A DNA stretch of 64,000 nt from Metallumcola ferriviriculae (GTDB taxonomy: Bacteria; Bacillota; JADQBR01), in assembly GCF_035573695.1 (NCBI RefSeq), contig NZ_CP121694.1, positions 472,501 through 536,500 of the forward strand, read 5' to 3'. Numbering within the stretch: the first letter of the stretch is position 1; each line of letters begins with the position of its first letter. The notes under the pieces are model-generated. The model was not told the DNA's origin, searched no databases, and saw nothing but the letters and a program-made list of their open reading frames with translations. Below, piece by piece: positions 51,014-58,853 of the stretch. Position numbers and translations under genes: made by a program.

Positions 51014-52603
51014 ATGGCAGCAAAGAACCCGGCTGTTATTGGGTTGTTATTACAAGAATTTAGACAGAAGACTAAATTTGTGGGAGTTAAAGCTGGTAAT
51101 GAATATTATTTAGAGGTGGCGAAAGAGGCTCTGCCGGAAGTGAGCAGCTATTTGATTAAGCACTTGCGAGCTTCTTTGGCTACTATGATTGGCAATGATG
51201 AACGTGGTATTAATGGCAGTTTTCGTTTGTACTATTACTTTGCTGTTAACTTTGAAGAAATCTTTATTGTTATGACTATTGCCATAAACCCTACTGAACC
51301 GGCTTTTCCTTCTATCACGCCATCAGTACCTGCTGCCCACTGGTATGAGCGGGAAGTGCAGGATATGTTTGGATTAAAACCTGTTGGCCATCCCGACCCA
51401 AGGAGCTTGGTTCTTCATCATGATTGGTCACAAGGAACCCATCCCCTCCGCAAGGATTTTGATTCAGATTCCTTAGAAAAGATGCCGTCTCCTGATTACC
51501 ATTTTGGTGAAATAAAGGGAAGTGGACCTTTCTATCTACCGGTTGGGCCGATTCATGCCGGTATAATTGAGCCAGGGCATTTTAGGTTCAGCGTGGCCGG
51601 GGAAACTGTTCTCAATTTGGAAGCCAGGTTATTTTATACTCACCGGGGAGTAGAAAAGCTAGCAGAAGGCAGTACTTTAGCCGGTGTCTTAGCTTTGGCA
51701 GAGCGAACTTGCGGTGCATGCGCTTTTTCCCATAGTGTTTCTTTTTGTCACGCTATTGAACGCATAGGGAATGTCCAAATACCCGATAGAGCATTATCTA
51801 TCAGGGCAATATTATTAGAAATGGAACGATTATACAATCACATTGGCGATGTGGGTAATATTTGCGCTGGAGTAGGACTAGCGTTAGGAACCAGTCATGG
51901 TAACCGCATCAAGGAGGCGATTTTGCAGTTAAACCAGGGGTTGACCGGCAGCCGGTTCTTAAGAGGAATTAATACTATTGGTGGTTTGAAGAAGGACATT
52001 GCTGATCAGCAGCTTGCTTCTTTAGATACTCAATTGAAGCAATTAACAGAAGATTTTATTGACTTGGCTGAGGTTTTACTAGATCACGACTCTTTGATCC
52101 AGCGGTTGAGGGGTACCGGGAGGCTATCTTTGGTAGCTGTGCAGGATCTGGGGGTAGTTGGACCTGCGGCTAGAGCCTCTGGCTGTACCAAGGATTGGAG
52201 AAAAGATTTCCCTTATGGCATTTATGGGCAGCTGGACTTTGAGGTGGCTAGAGAAGAAGCGGGAGATGTATTGGCTCGATTTAAAGTACGTATCAATGAG
52301 GCGGTAACTTCTTTTAAAATAATATCCCAGTTGATTTGTCAGATACCTACCGGCCCGGTAGTACATCCTGTGGGAGAGTTACTTCCTTACCAAGCGGCTC
52401 TGGGTTGGAGCGAATCAGCTCGTGGCAGCAACCTGCATTGGGTAATGATTGGCCCAAATAATACCGTTTATCGCTATCGCATTCGTTCCGCTTCTTACTG
52501 TAATTGGCCGGCAGTACCTTTAGCTGTCCAAGGAAATCTTGTGCCAGATTTTCCTCTAATTAATAAAAGCTTTGAGTTGTGCTATGCTTGTACAGATCGG
52601 TAG
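51014..52603 (+). CDS. hyfG: Group 4 [NiFe] hydrogenase large subunit with NuoC-like N-terminus (HyfG/HycE)
   Basis: The 529-residue protein fuses a NuoC-like domain (about 1-150) to the NiFe large-subunit domain (about 165-529). Both nickel-binding cysteine pairs are present: CGAC (233-236) and CYAC (523-526). The protein ends at TDR directly after the second pair, at the point where HycI normally cleaves; no C-terminal extension remains to be removed. It starts at ATG 51014. It should produce or oxidise H2 on the inner face of the membrane. Confidence 0.92.
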   Translation: MAAKNPAVIGLLLQEFRQKTKFVGVKAGNEYYLEVAKEALPEVSSYLIKHLRASLATMIGNDERGINGSFRLYYYFAVNFEEIFIVMTIAINPTEPAFPSITPSVPAAHWYEREVQDMFGLKPVGHPDPRSLVLHHDWSQGTHPLRKDFDSDSLEKMPSPDYHFGEIKGSGPFYLPVGPIHAGIIEPGHFRFSVAGETVLNLEARLFYTHRGVEKLAEGSTLAGVLALAERTCGACAFSHSVSFCHAIERIGNVQIPDRALSIRAILLEMERLYNHIGDVGNICAGVGLALGTSHGNRIKEAILQLNQGLTGSRFLRGINTIGGLKKDIADQQLASLDTQLKQLTEDFIDLAEVLLDHDSLIQRLRGTGRLSLVAVQDLGVVGPAARASGCTKDWRKDFPYGIYGQLDFEVAREEAGDVLARFKVRINEAVTSFKIISQLICQIPTGPVVHPVGELLPYQAALGWSESARGSNLHWVMIGPNNTVYRYRIRSASYCNWPAVPLAVQGNLVPDFPLINKSFELCYACTDR

Positions 52604-52631
52604 AAGTAAGTAAGCTAAAAGGGGTGAAGAT

Positions 52632-53102
52632 ATGTTTGGGATTTTTATGAAGTCATGGCGGGTTGGAATAGTTACTAGACCTAAACAGAAGAAAAATAAA
52701 AACTTTGGTCGTTCTTGGCATATTCGTCATGTCGATTGCGGATCTTGTAATGGTTGTGATTGGGAGATGAATGCCCTATTAAATCCCGTTTATGACCTGC
52801 AACGTTATGGTTTGGATTTTGTAGCATCACCCCGGCATGCCGATATTCTGATGGTAACAGGATCTATGACCAAACATTTACAAGTTGCCCTGGTAAAGAC
52901 GTTTGAGGCTACCCCTGCCCCTAAACAAGTCGTTGCTGTGGGAGACTGTGCGTGTAATGGAGGCATTTTTAAAAATAGCTATGCTACTTTGGGTGGAGTA
53001 GAACAGGTTGTTCCGGTTAATATAAAAATTGCCGGTTGTCCACCATCCCCACAGGAAATATTGGATGTTTTAACGCGCAACCTAAGAAAATCAGTAGTTT
53101 GA
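52632..53102 (+). CDS. hyfI: Group 4 hydrogenase small subunit (HyfI/NuoB-like)
   Basis: The 156-residue small subunit has the ligands of one proximal [4Fe-4S] cluster, CGSCNGC near residue 36, GDCACNGG near 102 and GCPPSP near 136. It is short, like HycG/HyfI of energy-converting hydrogenases, and lacks a signal. It is the last gene of the operon; no HyfH/HycF ferredoxin-like subunit or formate dehydrogenase is encoded nearby. Its physiological electron partner is therefore unknown, perhaps a soluble ferredoxin. Confidence 0.9.
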   Translation: MFGIFMKSWRVGIVTRPKQKKNKNFGRSWHIRHVDCGSCNGCDWEMNALLNPVYDLQRYGLDFVASPRHADILMVTGSMTKHLQVALVKTFEATPAPKQVVAVGDCACNGGIFKNSYATLGGVEQVVPVNIKIAGCPPSPQEILDVLTRNLRKSVV

Positions 53103-53159
53103 TTTGAAAAAATATGGTAAGATGGAAAGTAGCAAATCATTATCAAGGAGGTTAATGAC

Positions 53160-53504
53160 TTGCAAAAAGAACTATTTCAATTTGAAGCGGATTTCTTTAA
53201 AGCATTATCTCATCCTGCTCGCATTGGTATTTTAGAAAACCTACGTTCAGCGGATAAGAATGTCAATGAGCTAAGCCAGATATTAAATTTAGAAGGCTCA
53301 GCAGTCAGTCAGCAATTAGCCCAGTTACGGGCGAAAAATATAGTAGTCGGTATTAAGGAAGGGACTAAGGTTACCTATTCTGTAAAAGATCCGCTTATTT
53401 TTCAGCTATTAGACGATGCTCGACGAATTTTTGACAATCATTTAGCTGAAACCCTTTCGCAGTGGAAAGAAATTAAACAGGAAATTAATAAAACCAGAGG
53501 CTAA
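53160..53504 (+). CDS. ArsR-family transcriptional regulator
   Basis: A 114-residue winged-helix protein with the ArsR core KALSHPARIGILENL, VNELSQILNLEGSAVSQQLAQLRAK (helix-turn-helix) and the wing GIKEGTKVTYSV. It has no cysteine, so a metal-thiolate sensor of the classical ArsR/CadC type is unlikely. It starts at TTG 53160 behind AAGGAGGT. It lies 57 bases after the hydrogenase operon and may regulate it; a weak TAAGAT just upstream could be its own -10. Confidence 0.85.
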   Translation: MQKELFQFEADFFKALSHPARIGILENLRSADKNVNELSQILNLEGSAVSQQLAQLRAKNIVVGIKEGTKVTYSVKDPLIFQLLDDARRIFDNHLAETLSQWKEIKQEINKTRG

Positions 53505-53553
53505 AATAGGAGGGCACTGAAAAACATGGTGTTTTGGCTAAAGCAATGTAATA

Positions 53554-53599
53554 AAAAAACCAGAAGATGAGATACATTATCTCAGTCTTCTGGTTTTTT
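53554..53599 (+). terminator. Rho-independent terminator after the ArsR-type gene
   Basis: AAAAAACCAGAAGA pairs with TCTTCTGGTTTTTT, with an inner TGAGATA/TATCTCA helix. It also could end the minus-strand ung transcript. Confidence 0.8.
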
Positions 53600-53758
53600 C
53601 TATATGCATGTAACCACCTGGGTTATCGCTTTAATTCTTACCCATTAGGGTTATAATTCTTTTTAAATTAAGAAATTTTTTTACTAATTTGGCATAGCCC
53701 CAATAATATAGCATATGCCAGAGGCGTCTATGTGTAATTGGGTGATTGTTATACTTCT

Positions 53759-54433
53759 TTATATATTTTCAATTTGCCAGTCAATAGGTTCCTTGCCTAT
53801 TGTATTAAGAAATTTATTAGCCTTAGAAAAAGGCTTGCTTCCAAAGAAACCTCGGTGTGCAGATAGTGGACTTGGATGAACGGATTTTATTATATAATGT
53901 CTGGAGTTTCTTATTATACCTAATTTAGATTGAGCATTCTTTCCCCATAATATGAAAACGGTAGGTTCTTCCCGGTCATTTAATAAATGAATTATCTTAT
54001 CAGTGAAATTTTCCCAGCCTTTATTTTTGTGAGAATTTGCTTGTCCTGCTCTAACTGTTAATACAGTATTAAGAAGCATAACCCCTTGGTCAGCCCATTT
54101 CTTTAAGTAACCGTTATTAGGGATATAACAGCCCAAATCACTATGCAGTTCTTTGTAGATATTCATAAGAGAAGGGGGCGCTGACACCTCTGGTTTTACA
54201 GAAAAGCTCAAACCATGGGCCTGACTGGGACCATGATACGGGTCCTGACCTAATATAACTACTTTTACATCCTTAAACTCTGAAAAGTGTAAAGCGTTGA
54301 ATATATCATACATATCTGGATATACAGTTTTTGTTCTGTATTCATTTATCAGAAACTTTCTAAGTTTTAAGTAGTAATCTCTTTCAAACTCCTCTTCCAA
54401 TAAAAAATGCCAATCATTTTCTAATATTTGCAT
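53759..54433 (-). CDS. ung: Uracil-DNA glycosylase (family 1)
   Basis: Ung removes uracil from DNA. The 224-residue protein has the catalytic water-activating motif [13 protein letters not shown] and the second motif [13 protein letters not shown]. Other Ung signatures ([22 protein letters not shown]) are complete. The start is ATG 54433, as the GTG three codons upstream is in the ribosome-binding site AGGGTG. It is monocistronic. Confidence 0.95.
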   Translation of the reverse strand: MQILENDWHFLLEEEFERDYYLKLRKFLINEYRTKTVYPDMYDIFNALHFSEFKDVKVVILGQDPYHGPSQAHGLSFSVKPEVSAPPSLMNIYKELHSDLGCYIPNNGYLKKWADQGVMLLNTVLTVRAGQANSHKNKGWENFTDKIIHLLNDREEPTVFILWGKNAQSKLGIIRNSRHYIIKSVHPSPLSAHRGFFGSKPFSKANKFLNTIGKEPIDWQIENI

Positions 54434-55028
54434 ATAAATCACCCTAATAAATTATACCAAAAAAATCGCAGCTAGTTTAGGGTTAAAACTAAGAGGTGAT
54501 GACCGTAAAAAATTAGAGGAATTGTATGGACAGGAGGAGAATGCTGACAACGCACACCACAGAGGATTCTTTTAACCCAGAAGTAAGGGGTCGCTTTTTT
54601 AATACAAAAAAAGCGACAGATTTATCAATACCCTCAAACTGTTACAGAATTACAAAGAAATAGCAAACCGCATTGCTACAACAGGTGATTTAAAAATTTC
54701 ACAGCGTATTGATTATTTAAAAACAAATGGCATTAAATCTATGGAATAGTGGTTACGGGCCCCACGAAAGAAATATTGAAGTTACAGGAAGAGCCATGGA
54801 TTGCTGGAATACATCTGGGTGAAGTAAAGTTATGGAACTGGGAAAAATAGATTATTCAAAAATTTGCGATTGGGAAGTTCTTTAAAAGATTTTCTTGTTA
54901 TTTAATATGCTAACTTTAGGGATAATGCTTATTTATTGGGAAGTTAAATTTGACTGCGATTTTACATGAAAATAAAAAAAACTGCGGAAAATAACAATAC
55001 CAACTGAGAAAGGAGTGAGTGAATTTTC
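54434..55028. other. Gene-poor stretch with an anti-sigma-like remnant
   Basis: No intact gene. It holds a perfect inverted repeat GTCGCTTTTTT/AAAAAAGCGAC near 54589-54616 and the broken anti-sigma-like frames at 54612-54850. An AGGAGGAG near 54531-54538 precedes a short meaningless frame. Confidence 0.4.
54612..54850 (+). pseudogene. Remnant of an anti-sigma-factor-like protein (Sigma_reg_C-like end)
   Basis: One frame reads FINTLKLLQNYKEIANRI ... RIDYLKTNGIKS, then a one-base shift near 54740 is needed to continue YGIVVTGPTKEILKLQEEP and GEVKLWNWEK to the stop at 54848-54850. This is the usual C-terminal pattern of a Firmicute anti-sigma family. The N-terminal part is absent. Best explained as a decayed gene. 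Confidence 0.5.
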
Positions 55029-55358
55029 ATGCAAAAATTTTGGATAACTTTGGCGGTTTCTATGTTTATGTTTGTAGCAGTATTGGGAGCATTCCCGGCG
55101 CTAGCAGCAGATGTAACAGCGGATCCAGGAAAGGTGACTGTACAGTTAACTGAAACCCAAAAGAAAGAGTTAGCGACTCTTCACAGAGAGATTCTTGATA
55201 AGAAGAAACAAGTGATATCCAAATATGTTGAGTATGGAGTCATTCCCCAAGAAAAAGCAGATAAGATTATGTCTCGGTTGGAAAAACGCTATGAGAGGCT
55301 TGAACAAAACGGTTTTATCCCACAACGGGGTAAATGTAAAAGAAAGCATTTCCAGTAG
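55029..55358 (+). CDS. DUF2680 (YckD-like) exported protein
   Basis: The 109-residue protein has a signal peptide (about residues 1-26, cut near ALA-AD) and the DUF2680 core (LTETQKKELATLHREILDKKKQVISKYVEYGVIPQEKADKI). It ends in a basic C-terminus. The role is unknown; such proteins are secreted in many sporeformers. It starts at ATG 55029 or 55030 area behind AAAGGAG. A terminator follows. Confidence 0.8.
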   Translation: MQKFWITLAVSMFMFVAVLGAFPALAADVTADPGKVTVQLTETQKKELATLHREILDKKKQVISKYVEYGVIPQEKADKIMSRLEKRYERLEQNGFIPQRGKCKRKHFQ

Positions 55359-55371
55359 TGTTAAGTGGGGG

Positions 55372-55405
55372 CTGCCCTAAACAATTGGGGCAGAACTCTT
55401 TTTTT
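55372..55405 (+). terminator. Rho-independent terminator of the DUF2680 gene
   Basis: CTGCCCTAA (55372-55380) pairs with TTGGGGCAG (55385-55393, one G-T pair), followed by a seven-T run after AACTC. Confidence 0.75.
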
Positions 55406-55565
55406 GTTGCACATGGGACTAAACCTTACTGAAGCAGGCAGGCCTCCTGACCACTATTCTTTAAACACGGACTATGTTACTGTTCGAATTGGCCAGCATG
55501 ACACAATATTTATCTACCAAATTCTGCTGGTTCAGCAGCCTGGGAAAGCAGCAGTCTGCCTACTA

Positions 55566-55757
55566 TTAACTCAATCTATTTTGTAATGATTTAATAGACT
55601 CTAAACTGCCACTAACTAAGATCCTATCATTAACCAAGATACTAGTATCGCCATGAGGTGTTATTGGAATAGCATTTCTATATATTCTAAATATCGGAGT
55701 AATAAAAGCAATCGCAACAACAATCACTAATGATCCAATTGTTAAGTTATGTTCCAT
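55566..55757 (-). CDS. Small membrane protein, possible internally deleted antiporter
   Basis: A 63-residue protein that starts at ATG 55757 behind GGAGG. It has one membrane helix (LVIVVAIAFITPIF, about 10-23), then HGDTSILVNDRILVSGS followed by LESIKSL, like the end of an RCK_C/TrkA_C domain. CPA2 antiporters have such a first helix at one end and RCK_C at the other; this could be a fusion of the two ends after loss of the middle. A genuine small protein cannot be excluded. Confidence 0.5.
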   Translation of the reverse strand: MEHNLTIGSLVIVVAIAFITPIFRIYRNAIPITPHGDTSILVNDRILVSGSLESIKSLQNRLS

Positions 55758-55883
55758 TAGCAGCCTCCTTCTACAATAATCTTCTTTTAAAAACTTTTTA
55801 ATATTATACTTTAGCTGAAGCAATTTTAACAAGCTTAAGTTTAAATTAAAGTGATAAATCCTTATCCGGAGGGTCCTTTTTTA

Positions 55884-55911
55884 TTGACTTTTTGAAGCAG
55901 ACTGATACAAT
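55884..55911 (+). promoter_or_regulatory. Promoter of the His/Cys-rich protein gene
   Basis: TTGACT (55884-55889) and TACAAT (55906-55911) are 16 bp apart. A perfect dyad, CTACCC-CGTTA-GGGTAG (55924-55940), lies just after the expected start point. Confidence 0.6.
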
Positions 55912-55923
55912 AAGAGTATGCCA

Positions 55924-55940
55924 CTACCCCGTTAGGGTAG
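55924..55940. promoter_or_regulatory. Candidate CsoR-like operator
   Basis: CTACCC (55924-55929) and GGGTAG (55935-55940) are a perfect 6-bp dyad with a 5-bp spacer. CsoR-type copper repressors bind TACCC/GGGTA dyads. No csoR gene is in the window. Confidence 0.45.
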
Positions 55941-56035
55941 GGTATTGAGCAGGGAAAAGAACTGCTTAGATTTAGCCGAAGCTACTACGCTAGTTAGTAA
56001 ATGTTTGATATTCCTAAAACAGGGAGGAATTTATT

Positions 56036-56227
56036 ATGTCCGATTTTTTCTATCAGTATGGGGATTGGTTTCTGTTCGGGGGACTAATGTTTTTTATGAT
56101 GCGTATGCATGGTAAAGGTGGGGGTTGTTGCGGCGGCGGTCACCATCAGCAAGGTGACAATAAGAATCATGGAACAGAAGATTGCCACCAGGAGCATGAC
56201 GCCAAACAGCATCATAAACATATGTAA
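56036..56227 (+). CDS. Small His/Cys-rich membrane protein (DUF2933-like)
   Basis: A 63-residue protein with one membrane helix (WFLFGGLMFFMMRMHG, about 11-26), a GGGCCGGGHH segment and a His-rich tail (nine His in the last thirty residues). The cysteines and histidines suggest binding of copper, zinc or another soft metal at the membrane. It starts at ATG 56036 behind AGGGAGG. The CsoR-like dyad in its leader supports metal control. Confidence 0.65.
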   Translation: MSDFFYQYGDWFLFGGLMFFMMRMHGKGGGCCGGGHHQQGDNKNHGTEDCHQEHDAKQHHKHM

Positions 56228-56403
56228 TTTACCACGCACCCGGTAACAAGTATAAGGTATCTATAAGCCTGCCTCCTGTTTATGGATGACATTCTTGGTT
56301 GCCTGGGTGCGAATTTGTTTTCATGACTGTTATTACCTGTTTATTTTTCCAGATAGGTATAGTAAGATGTAGGTATCAATGATCGGAGTAAGGGGAGATG
56401 CCC

Positions 56404-56910
56404 ATGGGTTTTTTTAAAAAAGTTTTTGGCGGCGGCGATAAGGGTAAGCCGGTGGTGCAGCGAAATGCCCTGAATTTAAAGGTAGGCGATATTGTCTCTT
56501 ATGACCTGGAGGATTATGTCGTTATAGGCGTCTTGGAATACAATGATGAAGGGTGGGTCTGGAGAGATTACCACCTGGAGTCAGAGGGTAAGCATATCTG
56601 GCTTTCTGCAGAACAGGATGACGAGCTGTATCTGGGTATTTTCGAAAAAATTAAGATGCCGTTGGAAAAGCCTGAGAAGCGTATTACCTATGATGGTGTC
56701 CATTTTGAATTGGATGAAGCCAGCACTGCCCGTATCACTGTGGTAGAAGGTCAGGTTGGTGCTAGAGTAGGGAATGAGGTCCGCTATTGGGACTACTGTG
56801 ATGATGAAGAAGAAAAATTTATTTCCATAGAGAATTGGGATGGAGATTTTGAGTGCAGCTACGGGTTTGAAATAGATCCACACGAAGTAAGCTTTATGGC
56901 GGGAAGCTAA
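56404..56910 (+). CDS. DUF4178 protein
   Basis: The 168-residue acidic, soluble protein has the DUF4178 pattern LKVGDIVSYDLEDYVVIGV at its start and a beta-rich remainder. The family is found next to PspA-type and polyamine-related genes and has no known enzyme activity. I start at ATG 56404, as AAGGGGAG is directly before the earlier ATG 56398 and would leave no spacing. It leads the six-gene cluster to 61475. Confidence 0.75.
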   Translation: MGFFKKVFGGGDKGKPVVQRNALNLKVGDIVSYDLEDYVVIGVLEYNDEGWVWRDYHLESEGKHIWLSAEQDDELYLGIFEKIKMPLEKPEKRITYDGVHFELDEASTARITVVEGQVGARVGNEVRYWDYCDDEEEKFISIENWDGDFECSYGFEIDPHEVSFMAGS

Positions 56911-56947
56911 AGGGAATACAAATACTAATTGATTAGGAGGTTTTTTA

Positions 56948-57622
56948 ATGGGATTGTTTTCACGAATGAGAGACATCAGTACGTCGCAGCTTAATCACCT
57001 ACTGGATAAGGCTGAGGACCCGGTGAAAATGTTGGATCAGTACATGAGAGATATGGAAGAGGATATTGCGGATGCAGAGAAGTCGGTAGCTAAGCAGATT
57101 GCTCTGGAAAAAAAGCTGCACCACCAGTTGACTGAGGCGCAGGAAATGGCCGAAAAAAGGCAGACCCAAGCGCTGCAGGCTTTGGAACAGGAAAAGGAAG
57201 ACTTAGCCCGTAAAGCATTAGAGGACAAGAAGCGGCACCAGTCCAAGGCAGACGACATGCAGGGCCAGTGGCAGGTGGCTAAGGAGAATGCCGATAAGTT
57301 GAAAGACCAGCTACAGCAGATGAAGGATGAATATGAGACACTCAAGGGTAAGAAGCAGACATTGCAGGCCCGGGCAGAGGCAGCTAAAGCCCAGAAAAAC
57401 ATCAACCAGGCTTTTAGTGGTATGGGCAGCGGCAGTGCCCGCAAGGGTTTTGATAAGATGGAAGAAAAGGTAATGACGCTTGAAAGCGAAGCAGAAGCTT
57501 CTAACGAAATGCGCTCCGGTTCAAGCAGCCTAGACAAGGAACTGGGAAGCTTGGGCGGGTCCGATGTAGATCGTGAATTGGCAGAATTAAAGGCGAAGCT
57601 TAAGAGTAACAAAGAGGAGTAG
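56948..57622 (+). CDS. PspA/IM30-family membrane-stress protein
   Basis: The 224-residue coiled-coil protein begins MGLFSRMRDISTSQLNHLL, with the N-terminal amphipathic helix of the PspA/Vipp1 family, and remains almost entirely helical until a Ser/Gly-rich stretch near 160-205. PspA polymers line the inner face of stressed membranes. Ribosome-binding site GGAGG. Its neighbours make a cluster comparable to E. coli yjfIJKLMC. Confidence 0.9.
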   Translation: MGLFSRMRDISTSQLNHLLDKAEDPVKMLDQYMRDMEEDIADAEKSVAKQIALEKKLHHQLTEAQEMAEKRQTQALQALEQEKEDLARKALEDKKRHQSKADDMQGQWQVAKENADKLKDQLQQMKDEYETLKGKKQTLQARAEAAKAQKNINQAFSGMGSGSARKGFDKMEEKVMTLESEAEASNEMRSGSSSLDKELGSLGGSDVDRELAELKAKLKSNKEE

Positions 57623-57652
57623 TACTCCTCTTTTCTCTAGGAGGACTTTATT

Positions 57653-58195
57653 ATGAAGCGTTGGTTGGCATTATTATTTGCGGTTACCACTTTTCTAGTA
57701 GTAGGGTGTACTGCTGCAACGGTGGAAAGTTATTTAGACAAAAATTATTCGTTGGTGGACGTGCAGCAGAGTCGTTATGGAACTAATGATGCGGCTCGGG
57801 TTTACCAGATACCTGATTCAGTGGACAATGCAGCGAAGTTTATAGCGGGCAAGTATCCACCTAAGTCCATGACTCCGCCGGGAACTGCTGAAGACCGCAG
57901 GGTATTGGTTTATCCGAAACTGGTGGTTGACATTTACTCCCAAGACGGGCAGACAATGGCTGAGGTAGCATCCCGGCAGTATATACGCGATCATTACTCT
58001 TCCGGTGGCTTCTTTCGGGGGTATTTGACTGCTGCAGTAATTGGAAATATTTTTAACGGACCTCGCAGCGTGAGGGATGGAGGTTTTTCGCCCTATACCG
58101 GCCGGAGCAGTGTACCCTCTTACGGTAAAACTGTTAGGGAGGGTTCGGTTGGCTCGCGTACTGTCCGCGGCGGCGGGATTTTCGGCGGGAAGTAA
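57653..58195 (+). CDS. DUF4247 lipoprotein
   Basis: A 180-residue lipoprotein: signal ends VVGC (Cys at about residue 19). A soluble domain follows, then a Gly/Ser/Arg-rich C-terminus (VREGSVGSRTVRGGGIFGG). I recognise DUF4247 from its pattern (SYLDKNYSLVDVQ and QYIRDHYSSGGFF) and its place after PspA. Function unknown; it acts on the outer face. Ribosome-binding site AGGAGG. Confidence 0.75.
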   Translation: MKRWLALLFAVTTFLVVGCTAATVESYLDKNYSLVDVQQSRYGTNDAARVYQIPDSVDNAAKFIAGKYPPKSMTPPGTAEDRRVLVYPKLVVDIYSQDGQTMAEVASRQYIRDHYSSGGFFRGYLTAAVIGNIFNGPRSVRDGGFSPYTGRSSVPSYGKTVREGSVGSRTVRGGGIFGGK

Positions 58196-58217
58196 GAGTT
58201 AGGAGAGGAGTGTAAGT

Positions 58218-58616
58218 ATGGTTTTAATAAACCCTTTTGTAGATACGATACTCTGGTGGGCCATATTTTTTGTAGTAATGTTTGTGGCCATTAAAGTGTT
58301 TGATTTGGTAACCCCTTATAAGCTGAGTCAGGAGACTAAAGAAAAAAATGGTGCCTTGGGGGCGGTGCTAGGTGGGCTGCTCATTGGTATTGGTATTATT
58401 ATCTATAATGCCATGGTGCACAGTGATGGCTTGGTAAATGCCTTAATTTACAGTGCTTTGGGATTTGTACTTATGTTGGCGTCTTATTTCCTTTATGATT
58501 TGATCACTCCGGAAAAAATCAGTCAGGAAATTGATGATCATAATTTGTTGGTAGGATATAAAATTGCCGGGCTGTTTATTGCTGTAGCCTTAGTGGTCAG
58601 CGGCGCTATTACATGA
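58218..58616 (+). CDS. DUF350 (UPF0719/YjfL-like) membrane protein
   Basis: The 132-residue protein has four membrane helices in two DUF350 repeats (FFVVMFVAIKVFDLVTPYKL and LVLML-type second half with FYDLITPEKI-like sequence). E. coli YjfL, its relative, is also encoded next to a PspA homologue. It starts at ATG 58218 behind GGAGAGGAG and is followed by a terminator. Function unknown, probably membrane stress or ion homeostasis. Confidence 0.85.
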   Translation: MVLINPFVDTILWWAIFFVVMFVAIKVFDLVTPYKLSQETKEKNGALGAVLGGLLIGIGIIIYNAMVHSDGLVNALIYSALGFVLMLASYFLYDLITPEKISQEIDDHNLLVGYKIAGLFIAVALVVSGAIT

Positions 58617-58624
58617 TTCTTTCT

Positions 58625-58648
58625 AACCCTTCTTTTGAAGGGTTTTTT
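58625..58648 (+). terminator. Rho-independent terminator after the DUF350 gene
   Basis: AACCCTTC (58625-58632) pairs with GAAGGGTT (58637-58644), followed by TTTT. Confidence 0.8.
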
Positions 58649-58853
58649 ACTGACTACGCAGGAAACAGGATACAGCCCTTCTTTTAATTTATCATAAGGG
58701 ACGCAGCCCCTGGCGGGCGGGAAAAGTGGTTACCTTATACGTCGAAGGCGATGAAATGCTTTTTTCGTTGGCAGTTGTTGGGTAGTGGAATATTGTCATT
58801 TTACTGTTACAATTGATGTGATGATAGTCATATCTGGGTGAGGAGGAATTGAC

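Noticed and set aside
55365-55586. A 73-residue frame after the DUF2680 gene
   Set aside because: Its beginning overlaps the terminator hairpin and it has no usable ribosome-binding site; the encoded sequence has no family features.
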